64,000 bases of DNA from Oscillospiraceae bacterium. Its GTDB lineage: Bacteria; Bacillota; Clostridia; Oscillospirales; Oscillospiraceae. The stretch's first letter is position 1. Every line of letters begins with the position of its first letter. The stretch spans positions 1-64,000 of the forward strand of contig DAOUQJ010000005.1 in NCBI GenBank assembly GCA_030625685.1. The letters run 5' to 3'. Under the pieces are notes generated by a model. It was not told the DNA's origin. It ran no database searches and saw only the letters and a program-made list of their open reading frames with translations. Made by a program: the position numbers and the translations under genes. Shown piece after piece: positions 1-9,306 of the stretch.

Positions 1-710
1 TAAACCATAGCCGATGCTAATTTCACAATCAGTTCATCACCATAACGGTAATCATCAGCAAGAAACTGAATTGTAGTATCTGCTAGACCTGTTTTTTCTT
101 TTACAATTGCTTTCGCTTCGTCTTTCGTCATTTTTTTCTTACCTTCCATAGCCTTCGCCACATCCTTTCTAAAACTATCCATACTTTTGCCATGCTTCGG
201 AAACCAGTGCATCACATCTTTGTGTCCACTGGCAATCCCTCTAACATGACCCTCACTATGACATATCACTACACCGTCTTGCAGTGGATTAAGTCCGTAT
301 AGCTCGCATAGATGTGCTGTCAACTCCACAGCTTCTTTATAAGCTGCATTGAAGTAATTCGCATCATGCAATCCATCCTCACAGATTTCAAACGAAATAT
401 GCGTGTTATTTGCTGAACCTTGATACCCTTTCCCTGCATGCCATCCTCTGTGATTCCACGGCAATGTCTGATAAGTTGCAACTGTTCCATCTGCAAGTTT
501 TCCGATGAATGCATGGACACCCAAACCTACACGCCTATTCCAGTGGTTGCCGTATCGGTTATGACCAAGCTGACCATCGTCAGGCTGTACATAACGTGCA
601 AGACTGGGGTTATTAGCCCCAGTAGAATGCACCACTATTCCTTTTGGTTTAATAGTTCTGCCAGCCTTAAAACAATCATTCTCAGTCAGAATACATTGCT
701 TTACTTTCAT
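1..710 (-). CDS. N-acetylmuramoyl-L-alanine amidase endolysin (partial, runs off left edge)
   Basis: Reading leftwards from ATG 710 (AGGAAAGGT just upstream), the frame stays open to the window edge, so the C-terminus is missing. The N-terminal ~190 residues look like an Amidase_2 (zinc amidase) fold: GIVVHSTGAN near the start, WHAGKG in the middle and VICHSEGH later give the expected His ligands. It should cleave the MurNAc-L-Ala bond of peptidoglycan to release phage. The start overlaps the stop of the upstream gene by ATGA, so the two are coupled. A repeat or wall-binding domain probably follows off the edge. Confidence 0.9.
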   Translation of the reverse strand, partial: MKVKQCILTENDCFKAGRTIKPKGIVVHSTGANNPSLARYVQPDDGQLGHNRYGNHWNRRVGLGVHAFIGKLADGTVATYQTLPWNHRGWHAGKGYQGSANNTHISFEICEDGLHDANYFNAAYKEAVELTAHLCELYGLNPLQDGVVICHSEGHVRGIASGHKDVMHWFPKHGKSMDSFRKDVAKAMEGKKKMTKDEAKAIVKEKTGLADTTIQFLADDYRYGDELIVKLASAMV

Positions 711-1006
711 ACCTTTCCTGCCATTTCCAGCACTGCGTCAAACTGACCAGCTTTACGGAGAGCCACGATCTTATCGTAGTTTTCACGCACAAATGCAGAA
801 AACTCTGTTTTGCTAGATTCAAGATCAGCAAGGTCTTGTTTCAGTGCATTCCAATCTACGTCTTTTGCACCTTCATAGAATGGCAAGCATTTATCAGGAT
901 AATTGCCGATATCTGCTAGGAACATGTCCATGCCTACACCTGTGTCTACGTTGTTTGCTCCTGCAATGTCAAAGATTTCGTTTGTATAGTTTTTTAGATT
1001 GTTCAT
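707..1006 (-). CDS. Small phage protein upstream of endolysin
   Basis: A 99-aa soluble, acidic protein with no membrane segment. It sits between the tail-fibre genes and the endolysin and its TGA overlaps the endolysin ATG. AGGAGAAAACATT precedes the ATG. Position suggests a lysis- or tail-associated role, but the lack of a hydrophobic helix argues against a holin. The family is not recognised. Confidence 0.75.
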   Translation of the reverse strand: MNNLKNYTNEIFDIAGANNVDTGVGMDMFLADIGNYPDKCLPFYEGAKDVDWNALKQDLADLESSKTEFSAFVRENYDKIVALRKAGQFDAVLEMAGKV

Positions 1007-1089
1007 AATGTTTTCTCCTTTAGTAATAAAAATATTTATAAAAAGAGAGCTAGAAACATTTTGCTTCTAACCCTCTACTCACACTTTAC

Positions 1090-1494
1090 TCACTGACCTA
1101 GAGTTGCTTCTAATACATTTATCTCATCTCGCCACGCTTGGCGCTGTTGTTTAATTGGCTCGTATTCATCTGCCGACATAGCACCTTCTGCAAATTTAAT
1201 TGCTTGATAATCTGTATCAGTGAGGTTTTGCTTTAAGGTTGCGATTTTCTGTTCCGTTGTTGGTTCAGGCTCTGGCAATGCTTCGTATGCAGTTTTTGCT
1301 TCCGTGTTTTCTGTCATTCCTGAAACTACTCCATCTTCAAAAGATATGTTTACAAAACTTTTCGCCTTCGTGAATGTTTCTAAAAACTCAGACGAACACA
1401 AAACAAATCCATTAGGAACAGGATAATTCCCCCAACTTTGCATTGGCGGTCTTGAACCGTTTTCGTTTGCTATTTCTTGTATGATGTAATCCAT
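1090..1494 (-). CDS. Phage tail-fibre-associated small protein
   Basis: 134 aa from ATG 1494, chosen over an upstream in-frame start because TTAGGAGAGAAT sits just before it. The N-terminus (MDYIIQEIANENG) resembles the short proteins that follow tail fibres in Firmicute siphophages. The C-terminal half is a charged helix rich in Gln and Glu. The stop lies about 80 nt before the next gene. Function unknown; probably a tail-tip accessory or fibre chaperone. Confidence 0.75.
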   Translation of the reverse strand: MDYIIQEIANENGSRPPMQSWGNYPVPNGFVLCSSEFLETFTKAKSFVNISFEDGVVSGMTENTEAKTAYEALPEPEPTTEQKIATLKQNLTDTDYQAIKFAEGAMSADEYEPIKQQRQAWRDEINVLEATLGQ

Positions 1495-1502
1495 ATTCTC
1501 TC

Positions 1503-2117
1503 CTAACCAATAATTGCCCAATAATATTGATAGCCACTTAAATTGTATTGCCATTGTGCGTTACGTTCGTTATACAAAGAAAACTGTGCGGGTGTTACGT
1601 TTGCAAAATGATTGTAAGTTTCAATGAAACCAATTCTTGCAGTTCCTCTTGCATCAAAAACCTCTTGTATTTGTTGATAGTTAAATACTTTATTAACTTC
1701 GTCATTGTTATTTATTTTTCTTGCGTATGTATATGTGGTAGCCATTACAAGGATTTTCGGTTGAAAAGGAAAATTTATGACAGTAGGATTTCCGCTTCCA
1801 TACGTACCAGTCCCATTGTAAGTTCCTGTAGCTATTTTTGATTTTTCATTTATTTTTGCTGGCAATGAAGCAAAAACATCATCCGGTACAGCTGTCGCAT
1901 CTAAACCAAACAATCCAGCTGTTGCATCTTTTAATAGATTAGCTTTGTTCAGTGCATCGCCTAATTGCTGAAATCCATTTGCATTGATTCCGCTTAGGTC
2001 TATCGGCAAAGTCCCTGCAACCAAGAACGCTTTGAACTGCTCCCATGTGGTCGTTTCTGATATCGCAGACTTTAGATATCTGCTATCCCCTATTCCCTTA
2101 ATTATACTATCTTTCAT
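1503..2117 (-). CDS. Putative tail fibre / receptor-binding protein
   Basis: 204 aa. The N-terminal half is helical (TTTWEQFKAFLVAGTLPIDL). The C-terminal half is rich in Gly, Tyr, Asn and Thr (GTYNGTGTYGSGNPTVINF), typical of beta-structured fibre tips in this position. It lies directly downstream of a tail gene ending at 2119 and immediately upstream of the 134-aa gene. The assignment rests on position and composition; no conserved motif was recognised. Confidence 0.6.
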   Translation of the reverse strand: MKDSIIKGIGDSRYLKSAISETTTWEQFKAFLVAGTLPIDLSGINANGFQQLGDALNKANLLKDATAGLFGLDATAVPDDVFASLPAKINEKSKIATGTYNGTGTYGSGNPTVINFPFQPKILVMATTYTYARKINNNDEVNKVFNYQQIQEVFDARGTARIGFIETYNHFANVTPAQFSLYNERNAQWQYNLSGYQYYWAIIG

Positions 2118-2118
2118 T

Positions 2119-2520
2119 TCATCCCTCCCCGCTTGTTATTTCATTGCTATAGAAAAAGGTTAGCTCCATTCGGTTGAGCGCATCCTCTACGTCAATTAAG
2201 ATTTTTTCGATTTCGTTTGCTTGTTTATAGGTTAGAAAGCGAATACTGTCAGGTGTTTGTGGCGTGCTTTCTCGTTGGGTAATAGCAGCACGAATATCAA
2301 TCACATTTTGGCGGTATTGCTCCATAAGAATTTGCGCGCCCTTTTGCCCTAAATCGTTCCGAGTCCAATCTGTCTTTGTCACTAACGAAAGGTTAAAGCC
2401 GAATTCATTGTTTAGTCTCTCTTGTAAATGCTCAAAAGCAATTTCAACACGGTTTAAGTCAGTGAAGTTATATTTCGCTCCTGTGATGCGATTTGTAATT
2501 AATGTATCAATTGCACTCAT
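2119..2520 (-). CDS. Phage tail/baseplate protein of unknown function
   Basis: 133 aa, mostly helical with a Gln/Glu-rich middle (RAAITQRESTPQTPDSIRFLTYKQANEIEKI). Its start overlaps the end of the 516-aa tail gene by 4 nt and it ends 1 nt before the fibre gene, so it belongs to the tail-tip operon. Similar short proteins are common between tail-tip and fibre genes in clostridial phages. No function can be assigned. Confidence 0.7.
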   Translation of the reverse strand: MSAIDTLITNRITGAKYNFTDLNRVEIAFEHLQERLNNEFGFNLSLVTKTDWTRNDLGQKGAQILMEQYRQNVIDIRAAITQRESTPQTPDSIRFLTYKQANEIEKILIDVEDALNRMELTFFYSNEITSGEG

Positions 2521-4067
2521 TCACCCACCGCCTTTGTTTTAGCAGAAAGTCCACCATCATAATTGAGTTCTTGTGATGTTACTACAGCATTACGATTTTC
2601 TCCATACGCGTCATATATCTTCAAGGTGTCCCCTATTTCAATTGCTGGATTTCCCCTGTTTTGCTTTTCATACTTCACACGTTTGTTAGCTTGCGCTAGA
2701 AGCCAATCTGCTACAGCTTGACCATTCGCAGTCGCTACACAAGGATTGACGAATGACTTTTCTTTTGCTCCAGTTCCTGAAGTATAGGTTGTTTCTGATG
2801 TTCGCAAGTTTCCGTCAAGGTCTGTGTCAAATTCATTTTTCACCGTAAGTGTCACTTTCTCCACAGGCTCCGCAACACCAATTCCAGCCATTGACTGCAT
2901 TCTATCAGCATTCAATTCATCAACTTCACTTAAAGACACACTCAACGGATGAATTTGCAATACACCCTCACGATCAACCCACACAGAACACATGGCAGCC
3001 TGTGCAAGCAATCGAATCGCTTCACGCTTAGTTGTCCCTTGTGGGATAGCCTTACTAACTGTATAACTTGGTGTAGCAATTGACGTTGTAATGCCTAACC
3101 CACTCAAAACACTATTCACAACATTTTGAAGCGTGTCTGTGGTATTGCTACCACCGTTATACACTGGCGAATCGAGCAGAGACAAAACATAATCACCAGC
3201 TGTTATTTCTCCTTGAATGCCATCGTCTGCGGCCTTCGATTTCAGAAACTCAAACTGTCCCATATTAACATCTTCATTGCCAATTGAGATTTTCGCACTA
3301 ATGTCTTGCCCTTCTTGCAGATAGGCATACAAACCGCTCGGATTAATAAGATTGTACTTTTTATCTGAGTTTTCAAAAGTAAAAGAAAGCTGCCGTGCAG
3401 GAAATGTCTCACACAGAAAATCAACGTCATATGTAAGATTAGCAGAAACTATATCTTTTTTCTCAAAGTTCTGAACAATTCCAAACAAGCATTCGCTTAT
3501 TCGAATTCTTCTATACGGTTGCGACGTTGACAGAAACTCAAACTTCACTGAATAATAATTTTGCACAGGCATATTAATAATGCACTGTGCTTTTTCATTG
3601 CTAAATGTATCTTGCTCAATAATTGTTGTTCCATCTGAAGCATATGTAGTGACACGAATTGAAGTAGCGTAATTATCTGTGAGCGTGTCAAAGAATAGCG
3701 AGAATCCAATAGTTGAAATAGCTGTGCCACCAAAACTAAAAGATAAATGCGGAGGTGTCGTAAAAACACCATCCGCACCACTCAATACATTGCTGAACCA
3801 ACCTGTTTGTAGGCTTGTTACATCATTAGGAAATAAATCGTAAGTTCCGTCGAGTTCCCAGCTATCATCCTCTAGCGTGGCGTATTTAGCACTGAATTCT
3901 GTCTTGCCATCTGTTAATTGCGTTAGCTGCGAAACATCCTCTTGTCCACTCACAGTCGGCACGGCCTTGTCTTTCGCATTAACATCTAAAAGTTCAAATC
4001 GAACAAAGAAATCAACTTTTCGAGTAGTTTTGTATGGGTCATAATTTGGAGATGTAGCTTGCATCAA
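2517..4067 (-). CDS. Tail tip / baseplate structural protein
   Basis: 516 aa, beta-rich. It opens with a strand pattern typical of tail-hub proteins (KTTRKVDFFVRFELLDV) and ends with a KIYDAYGENRNAVVTSQELNYDGGLSAKT stretch, split here by domains of about 200 residues each. Its position after the tape measure and a small distal-tail-like gene fits the tail hub or receptor-proximal baseplate. It overlaps both neighbours by 4 nt, giving translational coupling. The exact subfamily (Tal or upper baseplate) is not certain. Confidence 0.7.
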   Translation of the reverse strand: MMQATSPNYDPYKTTRKVDFFVRFELLDVNAKDKAVPTVSGQEDVSQLTQLTDGKTEFSAKYATLEDDSWELDGTYDLFPNDVTSLQTGWFSNVLSGADGVFTTPPHLSFSFGGTAISTIGFSLFFDTLTDNYATSIRVTTYASDGTTIIEQDTFSNEKAQCIINMPVQNYYSVKFEFLSTSQPYRRIRISECLFGIVQNFEKKDIVSANLTYDVDFLCETFPARQLSFTFENSDKKYNLINPSGLYAYLQEGQDISAKISIGNEDVNMGQFEFLKSKAADDGIQGEITAGDYVLSLLDSPVYNGGSNTTDTLQNVVNSVLSGLGITTSIATPSYTVSKAIPQGTTKREAIRLLAQAAMCSVWVDREGVLQIHPLSVSLSEVDELNADRMQSMAGIGVAEPVEKVTLTVKNEFDTDLDGNLRTSETTYTSGTGAKEKSFVNPCVATANGQAVADWLLAQANKRVKYEKQNRGNPAIEIGDTLKIYDAYGENRNAVVTSQELNYDGGLSAKTKAVGE

Positions 4068-4435
4068 TCCACCTCCACGGCGCTTATTGTCAGTTTACAA
4101 TCATGCCAGATAGGAACATCGTTCCTAAAAGCAAACACACCAAGATTCGGATAGCTCACGTAAAACAATGCGCTACCCTCTGTGCCATCTACATCAAAGT
4201 AACTCACAGTCAAAGCTTCAGCCGTTCTCAGTAAGGACATAAGTGAATTAATTGTTTCAGATGGTATGTAGTCCCATTCATAAGTAAACCCTTTGCGGAA
4301 GCCGATAATATCACGAACTTTTTTACCGCTCGCCATAGTTTTTTCTTTGTACTCTGTTTTACCATCATCTACAACTTTTCGAGTGATAGGCATAGTTACA
4401 CTTGTCTTTCCATTGGATATGGTGATTTGTTTCAT
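4064..4435 (-). CDS. Distal-tail-like small protein
   Basis: 123 aa, rich in beta strands (ITISNGKTSVTMPITRKVV). It lies 2 nt downstream of the tape measure gene and overlaps the next gene by 4 nt. Siphophages usually place the distal tail protein (Dit) or an equivalent adapter here. It is shorter than a classical Dit (about 250 aa), so an adapter for a split tail tip is more likely. ATG 4435 is preceded by AGGAGAATAGTT. Confidence 0.6.
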   Translation of the reverse strand: MKQITISNGKTSVTMPITRKVVDDGKTEYKEKTMASGKKVRDIIGFRKGFTYEWDYIPSETINSLMSLLRTAEALTVSYFDVDGTEGSALFYVSYPNLGVFAFRNDVPIWHDCKLTISAVEVD

Positions 4436-4437
4436 AA

Positions 4438-7400
4438 CTATTCTCCTTTTCGTCTCGATATATCTTTCAGTGGATCGTGAACAGCTTCAGCCAATACTTT
4501 TCCATCTTGTAACATCACCTGAATAATTTGAGGACTACTTACTCCTTGATTGCTTGCAACCAACGGCGCCAATCCATTCACCATTTTAGCAACAGCTTTA
4601 TTGGTATTGCTTGTGATAGGACTTTCTGTACCAGCAGGAATACTATCACTGATTCGTTTTCTCACATCTTTCATTTGCTTGGTAAAACCAACACCTAACC
4701 CCTCGGCCATATAGTGTCCAACCTCAGCCCATCTACGTGAAGGAGAATGAATCTCCATGCTTGCTTTCGCTTCGGATAAAGCACTTTCAAGTACACTTGT
4801 AAAAGTTGAGATGATATAAGATTTTTGTTCCCAAAACCCATCAGCCAAACCAATAGCGCTTTGCTTTCCGATGTCTTCCATTCCATCTTTTAATACGCTG
4901 AGTTCTTCCGGAATCTTATCAACAAACTCATTTTGTAACTCGTCAAATTCACTTTGATAAAACTCCTTAGCAACGTGCCTTGCAAGCTTTTGCTTTCCTT
5001 CCCAAAGCTTCACATACTCATCAAATTGCTTTGGTGACTTTTTAAGGAGTAATTCCGTATAATCCAGAGCATCATCTATATCCATTGAAGTAATTTCGGA
5101 CATGAGTCCGTCAGAGATACCACGGTTTTTCAGTTCCTCTAAAGCTTCTGCATACTCTTCAATTTTGTCTATCTCATCTTGAATGTCTCCAAGCTTCAAA
5201 TACTCTCTGCCGTTTCTATTGGTAGCGTTAACAAGTAAATCACCATAGCTTGCGAGTTTGTCAGCCATGTCTTCTTGTCTTTGTTCCAACTCATTTAAAG
5301 CATTGTCGTACTCTTTCTTATATTCCTCAAGTACAGAAATCTTTTCTTTAAGTGCAATCTTTGCTGCATCTTTCTCAGCTTGAATCTGCTTTTCGTTCCA
5401 TTCGTTTTGAAGTTTGGCAATCTCATCTAGTATTTTCCGTTTCTCTTCGCCCTCAACTTTTCCAAGCTCTTCATACTTTTCTTCAATGGCTTCAGTGTAC
5501 TCAGCAAGCTCTTTTTCTGCCCGCTCTTTCAGTTCCGCTTCTTCCATTTTGGCAAGCTCTTTGTTAAGGTCTTCGATTTCGTCAGCAATAGCATTGCCTA
5601 GTTTTTGAGTTGCCTTCTTAGCGAATTTGATACCATCTTCAATACCGACAGCAACACCACGAGATACCATGACACCAACTTCATCACGCATGACACGTGA
5701 AGGCGAATGAATGTCTAGCGTCTTTTGTGTTGCAACTAACACCGCAGTCGCAAGATTAACTGCAGCTTTTTCGGCTGTTTTTACAGCTTCTTTATTCTCT
5801 ATACCTTCAGCGAAACCAAGCGTGAAATTGGTACCAGCTTCAGAAATTCCCTCTGAACCAGTTTCTACAGCAGCCGTTGCGTCCTCACCAAGGGCCTGAC
5901 CAGCTTTCTCCGTGTTTTCGGTTTCGGATGCAATTCCTTCCTGAAAGATAATTGCATAGCTCTTGGCAATATCTTCAAGGTTATACCCCAACACCTCTAA
6001 ACCATCAACACTATTGCCGAACAGTTCAAGCATTTCTTTTGAAAGTTTAGGATTTTCCTGCGATAAGCTTTTTGAGAAATTTTCAGGTATTTCAACACCA
6101 GCTCTCTTGGCTTCTTTGACTTGTTCATCTACCAATGCCTTTTGTTCATCTATCCGATCTTTTGCATTTCGCTTTTCAGCATCGGTCATGCTATCCCAAG
6201 TTTTCCCGTACTCAGCTACAATTTCATCCAAATTTGTTTTGAGATTCACAAGATTCTGCTGTAACTCAGTATTATTTTGCCCTGTAGCTTTCACAATTTC
6301 TTTGCTAAAAGCACTCGTCGCATTAGTGAGCTGGTCCACATCTTCGGCCATTGTAGCAGCATTGAAGCCACTAATCGTTCGATTGTACTTATCCAGCGAT
6401 TGTTGAGCTTCTTCTGTGGCTGCTTTGCTTGCTTCAAGGACTCTTTGTGCTTCAATTTCCTGTGCAACGAATCCGTCTCCTCGCATGCCGTTTGCATTTG
6501 CACGAATTTCATTCAGCTGTGCTTCTGCATCTGCTTGCGCTTCTGAAGCTTGTCTGAGTTTATCTTGTGCATCTGCTCTATTCTTCAAAGCTTCTACATA
6601 ATCTTCTTCCCAAGCTGCTAAGACCATTTCTTTCTTCTTAGCAAAAATCATGTCTTCTATTGCTTGGGTAACTTCGTAATATGCCCCAGCTTCGTCTTCT
6701 GCAGCAGAAACAGCACCCGGAATCAATTCATTGATTTGTTCAGAAAGAAACTCTGCCCTTTCCTCATATCCATCAATAACTTTTCCGTTTGCATCCGTCA
6801 GCTCTTTGAGTTCATCAATGTAGTTGCTAACGATGTTGATTTCCGCTTCCACGTTTGCAAGCGCATTTTCTCTTGCTTCTGCAAGGTCATCTTGCTTTTG
6901 GATTTGAGCATCTAACTCCTCATTCAGCTCTTCGATACGATCTTTGAGAAGTTCCGCTTCTGATGTAGATTCATGTGTCATCGCTGCATAAGTAACAAGA
7001 GCCGTACCCGCCGCGCCAGCTGCTATTGCCGCCCACCCCCAAGGTGTAGCAAGCTGTGCTAGATTAAAGGCTTTCTGTGCCACTGTTCCAGCTACTGTTG
7101 AGGCTGTATAAGCTTGCATTCCTGCACTACCAGCTTTCATCGCAACAGTGAAATTTTGCAAATCTTTGTACATGAGCGCACCGTTGAGTGCAATAATGCC
7201 CGCTGTTGTACCTGCTGCTGTAGCAGTGATTGCATTGAGTTCACTATCAAGCTCACCACTGGAAAGGTCTTTGCTGAATTCAGCAACTTTTTTTGTCAGC
7301 TTTTCAACTGCTCCAGAAGCTTCTTTATCAAACTTCTCATAAAACGCAATCCCTACACCTTCGGCTGCACTTTTTAAAAGCTTCAATTCTCCTTGAAGAT

Positions 7401-8733
7401 TATCATTTGTAACCTTGGCCATATCCTCAGCTGCGCCAGCTGAATTGTTGATTTGCTTTGTGAGCTTTTTAAAGTCATCATCACTAGCATTCACCAGTGC
7501 AAGCATACCAGACATTGCATTCTTTCCTGCAATCCCAGCTGCATACTCTGCCTTCTGTGCATCTGTGAGCTTAGCAAACCCTCCACGAAGTTCTGTAAGC
7601 AGATCATTGAGCGGCTTTACTTCACCATTGCTATTCTTCATTGAAATGCCGAGCTTATCCATATAGTCAGCAGATTGCTTTGTCGGCTTGGCTAGATTGG
7701 TCAGCATACCACGAAGCGCAGTACCTGATTTTTCACCCTTAATTCCTGCGTTTGCCATCAACCCAATAGCCACAGCTACATCTTCAACTTCGTAACCAAG
7801 CGAACCAGCCACAGGAGCAGCATACTTAAACGTCTCACCAAGCATAGAAACATTCGTATTTGCAGATGATGATGTCTTTGCTAGAATGTCCGCAAAGTGC
7901 GCACTGTCAGATGCTTCGAGTTTAAAAGCGGTCAATGAATCTGTTAGAATGTCTGAAACCAAAGCAAGCTCTTCACCAGAAGCGGCTGCCAAATTCATGA
8001 CTCCAGGAAGTCCATCAATCATTTGATTAGTTTCCCAGCCAGCCATTGCCATATACTCAAGTGCTTTTCCGCTTTCGGTCGCACTAAACTGCGTGCTTTC
8101 ACCCATTTCTTTTGCGGTTGATTCCAAAGATTTCATCTGCTCAACATTTGCACTACTAATTGATTCCACTCTGGACATCTGCGACTCAAAATCTGAACCA
8201 ACTTTACCGGCTACAAAACCCATTGCTGCTAAAGCTGTAGTTGCTATTGCTGCATTTATGTTGATAGCTTTGAGAGATTCAGAAGAGCGATTCAATTTTT
8301 CGCTGGTATGCTCTACCTCATTAGCAAGTTTCTCTTGCTCTTTTTTGAGCTGTTCCGTTGCATCGTCGGCTTTTTTTAATGCCTTAGTGTTGTCAAATAG
8401 TTCACGTTCTAATTTATTAAGTTCCGTTGTCGCATCATTGACAGCTCTTTTCCACTTCTGCGTCTTCTCATCTGTTTCTCCATATTTGTCTTTTGACTTT
8501 TCAAGCATGGCTGATAGTTCAGAGAGCTTTGTTTTCTGCACCTCAATTTGACGGTTAAGAAGTTCATTTTGCTTTCTCAGCTTTTCTTGGCTTTCGTCAC
8601 CATCTTCATAAGCGGATGTCACAGCTTTCATTTCAGCAGTCATCGCTTTAAGGGATGAGTTGATATCTCGGATTGACTTTCGAAATTTTGCTTCGCCTTC
8701 AACCCCTATCTTAGGTCCTATATCATATGGCAA
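4438..8733 (-). CDS. Tail tape measure protein, TP901 family
   Basis: 1431 aa, the longest late gene. Long coiled coils lie at residues ~20-145, ~600-900 and ~1080-1300. A TP901 core region near 190-400 (SQFSATESGKALEYMAMAG, GYEVEDVAVAIGLMANAGI) is followed by hydrophobic Ala/Gly helices at ~500-590. Two IHSPSR motifs (near residues 1010 and 1330) are typical of clostridial tape measures. It sets tail length and is injected with the DNA. It follows the frameshifted chaperone, as in most siphophages. Confidence 0.95.
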   Translation of the reverse strand: MPYDIGPKIGVEGEAKFRKSIRDINSSLKAMTAEMKAVTSAYEDGDESQEKLRKQNELLNRQIEVQKTKLSELSAMLEKSKDKYGETDEKTQKWKRAVNDATTELNKLERELFDNTKALKKADDATEQLKKEQEKLANEVEHTSEKLNRSSESLKAININAAIATTALAAMGFVAGKVGSDFESQMSRVESISSANVEQMKSLESTAKEMGESTQFSATESGKALEYMAMAGWETNQMIDGLPGVMNLAAASGEELALVSDILTDSLTAFKLEASDSAHFADILAKTSSSANTNVSMLGETFKYAAPVAGSLGYEVEDVAVAIGLMANAGIKGEKSGTALRGMLTNLAKPTKQSADYMDKLGISMKNSNGEVKPLNDLLTELRGGFAKLTDAQKAEYAAGIAGKNAMSGMLALVNASDDDFKKLTKQINNSAGAAEDMAKVTNDNLQGELKLLKSAAEGVGIAFYEKFDKEASGAVEKLTKKVAEFSKDLSSGELDSELNAITATAAGTTAGIIALNGALMYKDLQNFTVAMKAGSAGMQAYTASTVAGTVAQKAFNLAQLATPWGWAAIAAGAAGTALVTYAAMTHESTSEAELLKDRIEELNEELDAQIQKQDDLAEARENALANVEAEINIVSNYIDELKELTDANGKVIDGYEERAEFLSEQINELIPGAVSAAEDEAGAYYEVTQAIEDMIFAKKKEMVLAAWEEDYVEALKNRADAQDKLRQASEAQADAEAQLNEIRANANGMRGDGFVAQEIEAQRVLEASKAATEEAQQSLDKYNRTISGFNAATMAEDVDQLTNATSAFSKEIVKATGQNNTELQQNLVNLKTNLDEIVAEYGKTWDSMTDAEKRNAKDRIDEQKALVDEQVKEAKRAGVEIPENFSKSLSQENPKLSKEMLELFGNSVDGLEVLGYNLEDIAKSYAIIFQEGIASETENTEKAGQALGEDATAAVETGSEGISEAGTNFTLGFAEGIENKEAVKTAEKAAVNLATAVLVATQKTLDIHSPSRVMRDEVGVMVSRGVAVGIEDGIKFAKKATQKLGNAIADEIEDLNKELAKMEEAELKERAEKELAEYTEAIEEKYEELGKVEGEEKRKILDEIAKLQNEWNEKQIQAEKDAAKIALKEKISVLEEYKKEYDNALNELEQRQEDMADKLASYGDLLVNATNRNGREYLKLGDIQDEIDKIEEYAEALEELKNRGISDGLMSEITSMDIDDALDYTELLLKKSPKQFDEYVKLWEGKQKLARHVAKEFYQSEFDELQNEFVDKIPEELSVLKDGMEDIGKQSAIGLADGFWEQKSYIISTFTSVLESALSEAKASMEIHSPSRRWAEVGHYMAEGLGVGFTKQMKDVRKRISDSIPAGTESPITSNTNKAVAKMVNGLAPLVASNQGVSSPQIIQVMLQDGKVLAEAVHDPLKDISRRKGE

Positions 8734-8752
8734 AATTTCACCCTCCTTTCTA

Positions 8753-9306
8753 TCAGATTAAGTTTGGAATCATATCTTCATCATTAGCTGGAAGCTTTTC
8801 TTTCGCACCTTTCGCTATGCGATGACAAGCGATAAGATCAAGCAATTCGCCAAACGGCATGCAGTTTAATTCAAACTTAGGAATATTTAAGATTCTCCCA
8901 TAATAATCAAACCACGCAAAGCTTAATTGCTCTGCGTGGTTTCTGCGTTTTTTGGGTCTGTCTCAACTTCTACTGTGGGTGTCAAGCTAATACCAATGCA
9001 TCCAAAAAGAGCTATTTGAACGTCTTTCATACCAAGTGCACCAATTAACACTTCAATTTCATCATCTGTTGGAAGTTCAATATCTTCTCCGTCGACAAGT
9101 TTTTTGTATTTCGCTCCTTGCTCCATGAGTAGCTGAAGAAGCCACGTTTGATTGTTTAGCGTGGTGCATAGGTCAGCTGACTTTCCATACACACCAGTCA
9201 CTTTATGAACACCGCCAAACTTCTCTTCTACTAAGCGCGCAGCTTTTACAGAAAAATTGAGAGGATATGTAATCCCCCCAATTTCAATTTCACAAAGTCT
9301 ATTCAT
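8753..9306 (-). CDS. Tail assembly chaperone GT fusion made by -1 frameshift
   Basis: The 127-aa upstream protein ends at 8923. A second open stretch in the -1 frame continues to TGA at 8753 and encodes AWFDYYGRILNIPKFEL, then MPFGELLDLIACHRIAK, the typical T-domain signature. The frames meet at a slippery A AAA AAC (plus strand 8947-8953). After slippage the joined peptide reads RRNHAEQLSFAWFDYYGR with no stop. G and GT proteins coat the tape measure during tail assembly. The frameshift is inferred from sequence; the T part has no start of its own. Confidence 0.85.
8923..9306 (-). CDS. Tail assembly chaperone, short G form
   Basis: 127 aa (MNRLCEIEIGGITYPLNFSVKAARL...), matching the short chaperones located between the major tail protein and the tape measure. 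Its start shares a TAATG with the stop of the major tail gene. It is translated alone most of the time and as the longer GT form after a -1 shift near its end. The family is recognised from motif and position rather than a full alignment. Confidence 0.85.
   Translation of the reverse strand: MNRLCEIEIGGITYPLNFSVKAARLVEEKFGGVHKVTGVYGKSADLCTTLNNQTWLLQLLMEQGAKYKKLVDGEDIELPTDDEIEVLIGALGMKDVQIALFGCIGISLTPTVEVETDPKNAETTQSN
8947..8953 (-). promoter_or_regulatory. Programmed -1 frameshift slippery site
   Basis: Read on the minus strand the heptamer is A AAA AAC in the zero frame (CCA AAA AAC GCA). It fits the X XXY YYZ rule exactly and links the G frame to the open -1 frame ending at 8753. The stretch TGCTCTGCGTGG downstream pairs with CCACGCAGAGC-like sequence around the G stop and could form a stimulatory stem. 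Confidence 0.8.

Noticed and set aside
4438-8733. Several long plus-strand frames inside the tape measure region
   Set aside because: They are Ser/Cys-rich shadows of the Ala/Lys-rich tape measure, with no ribosome sites.
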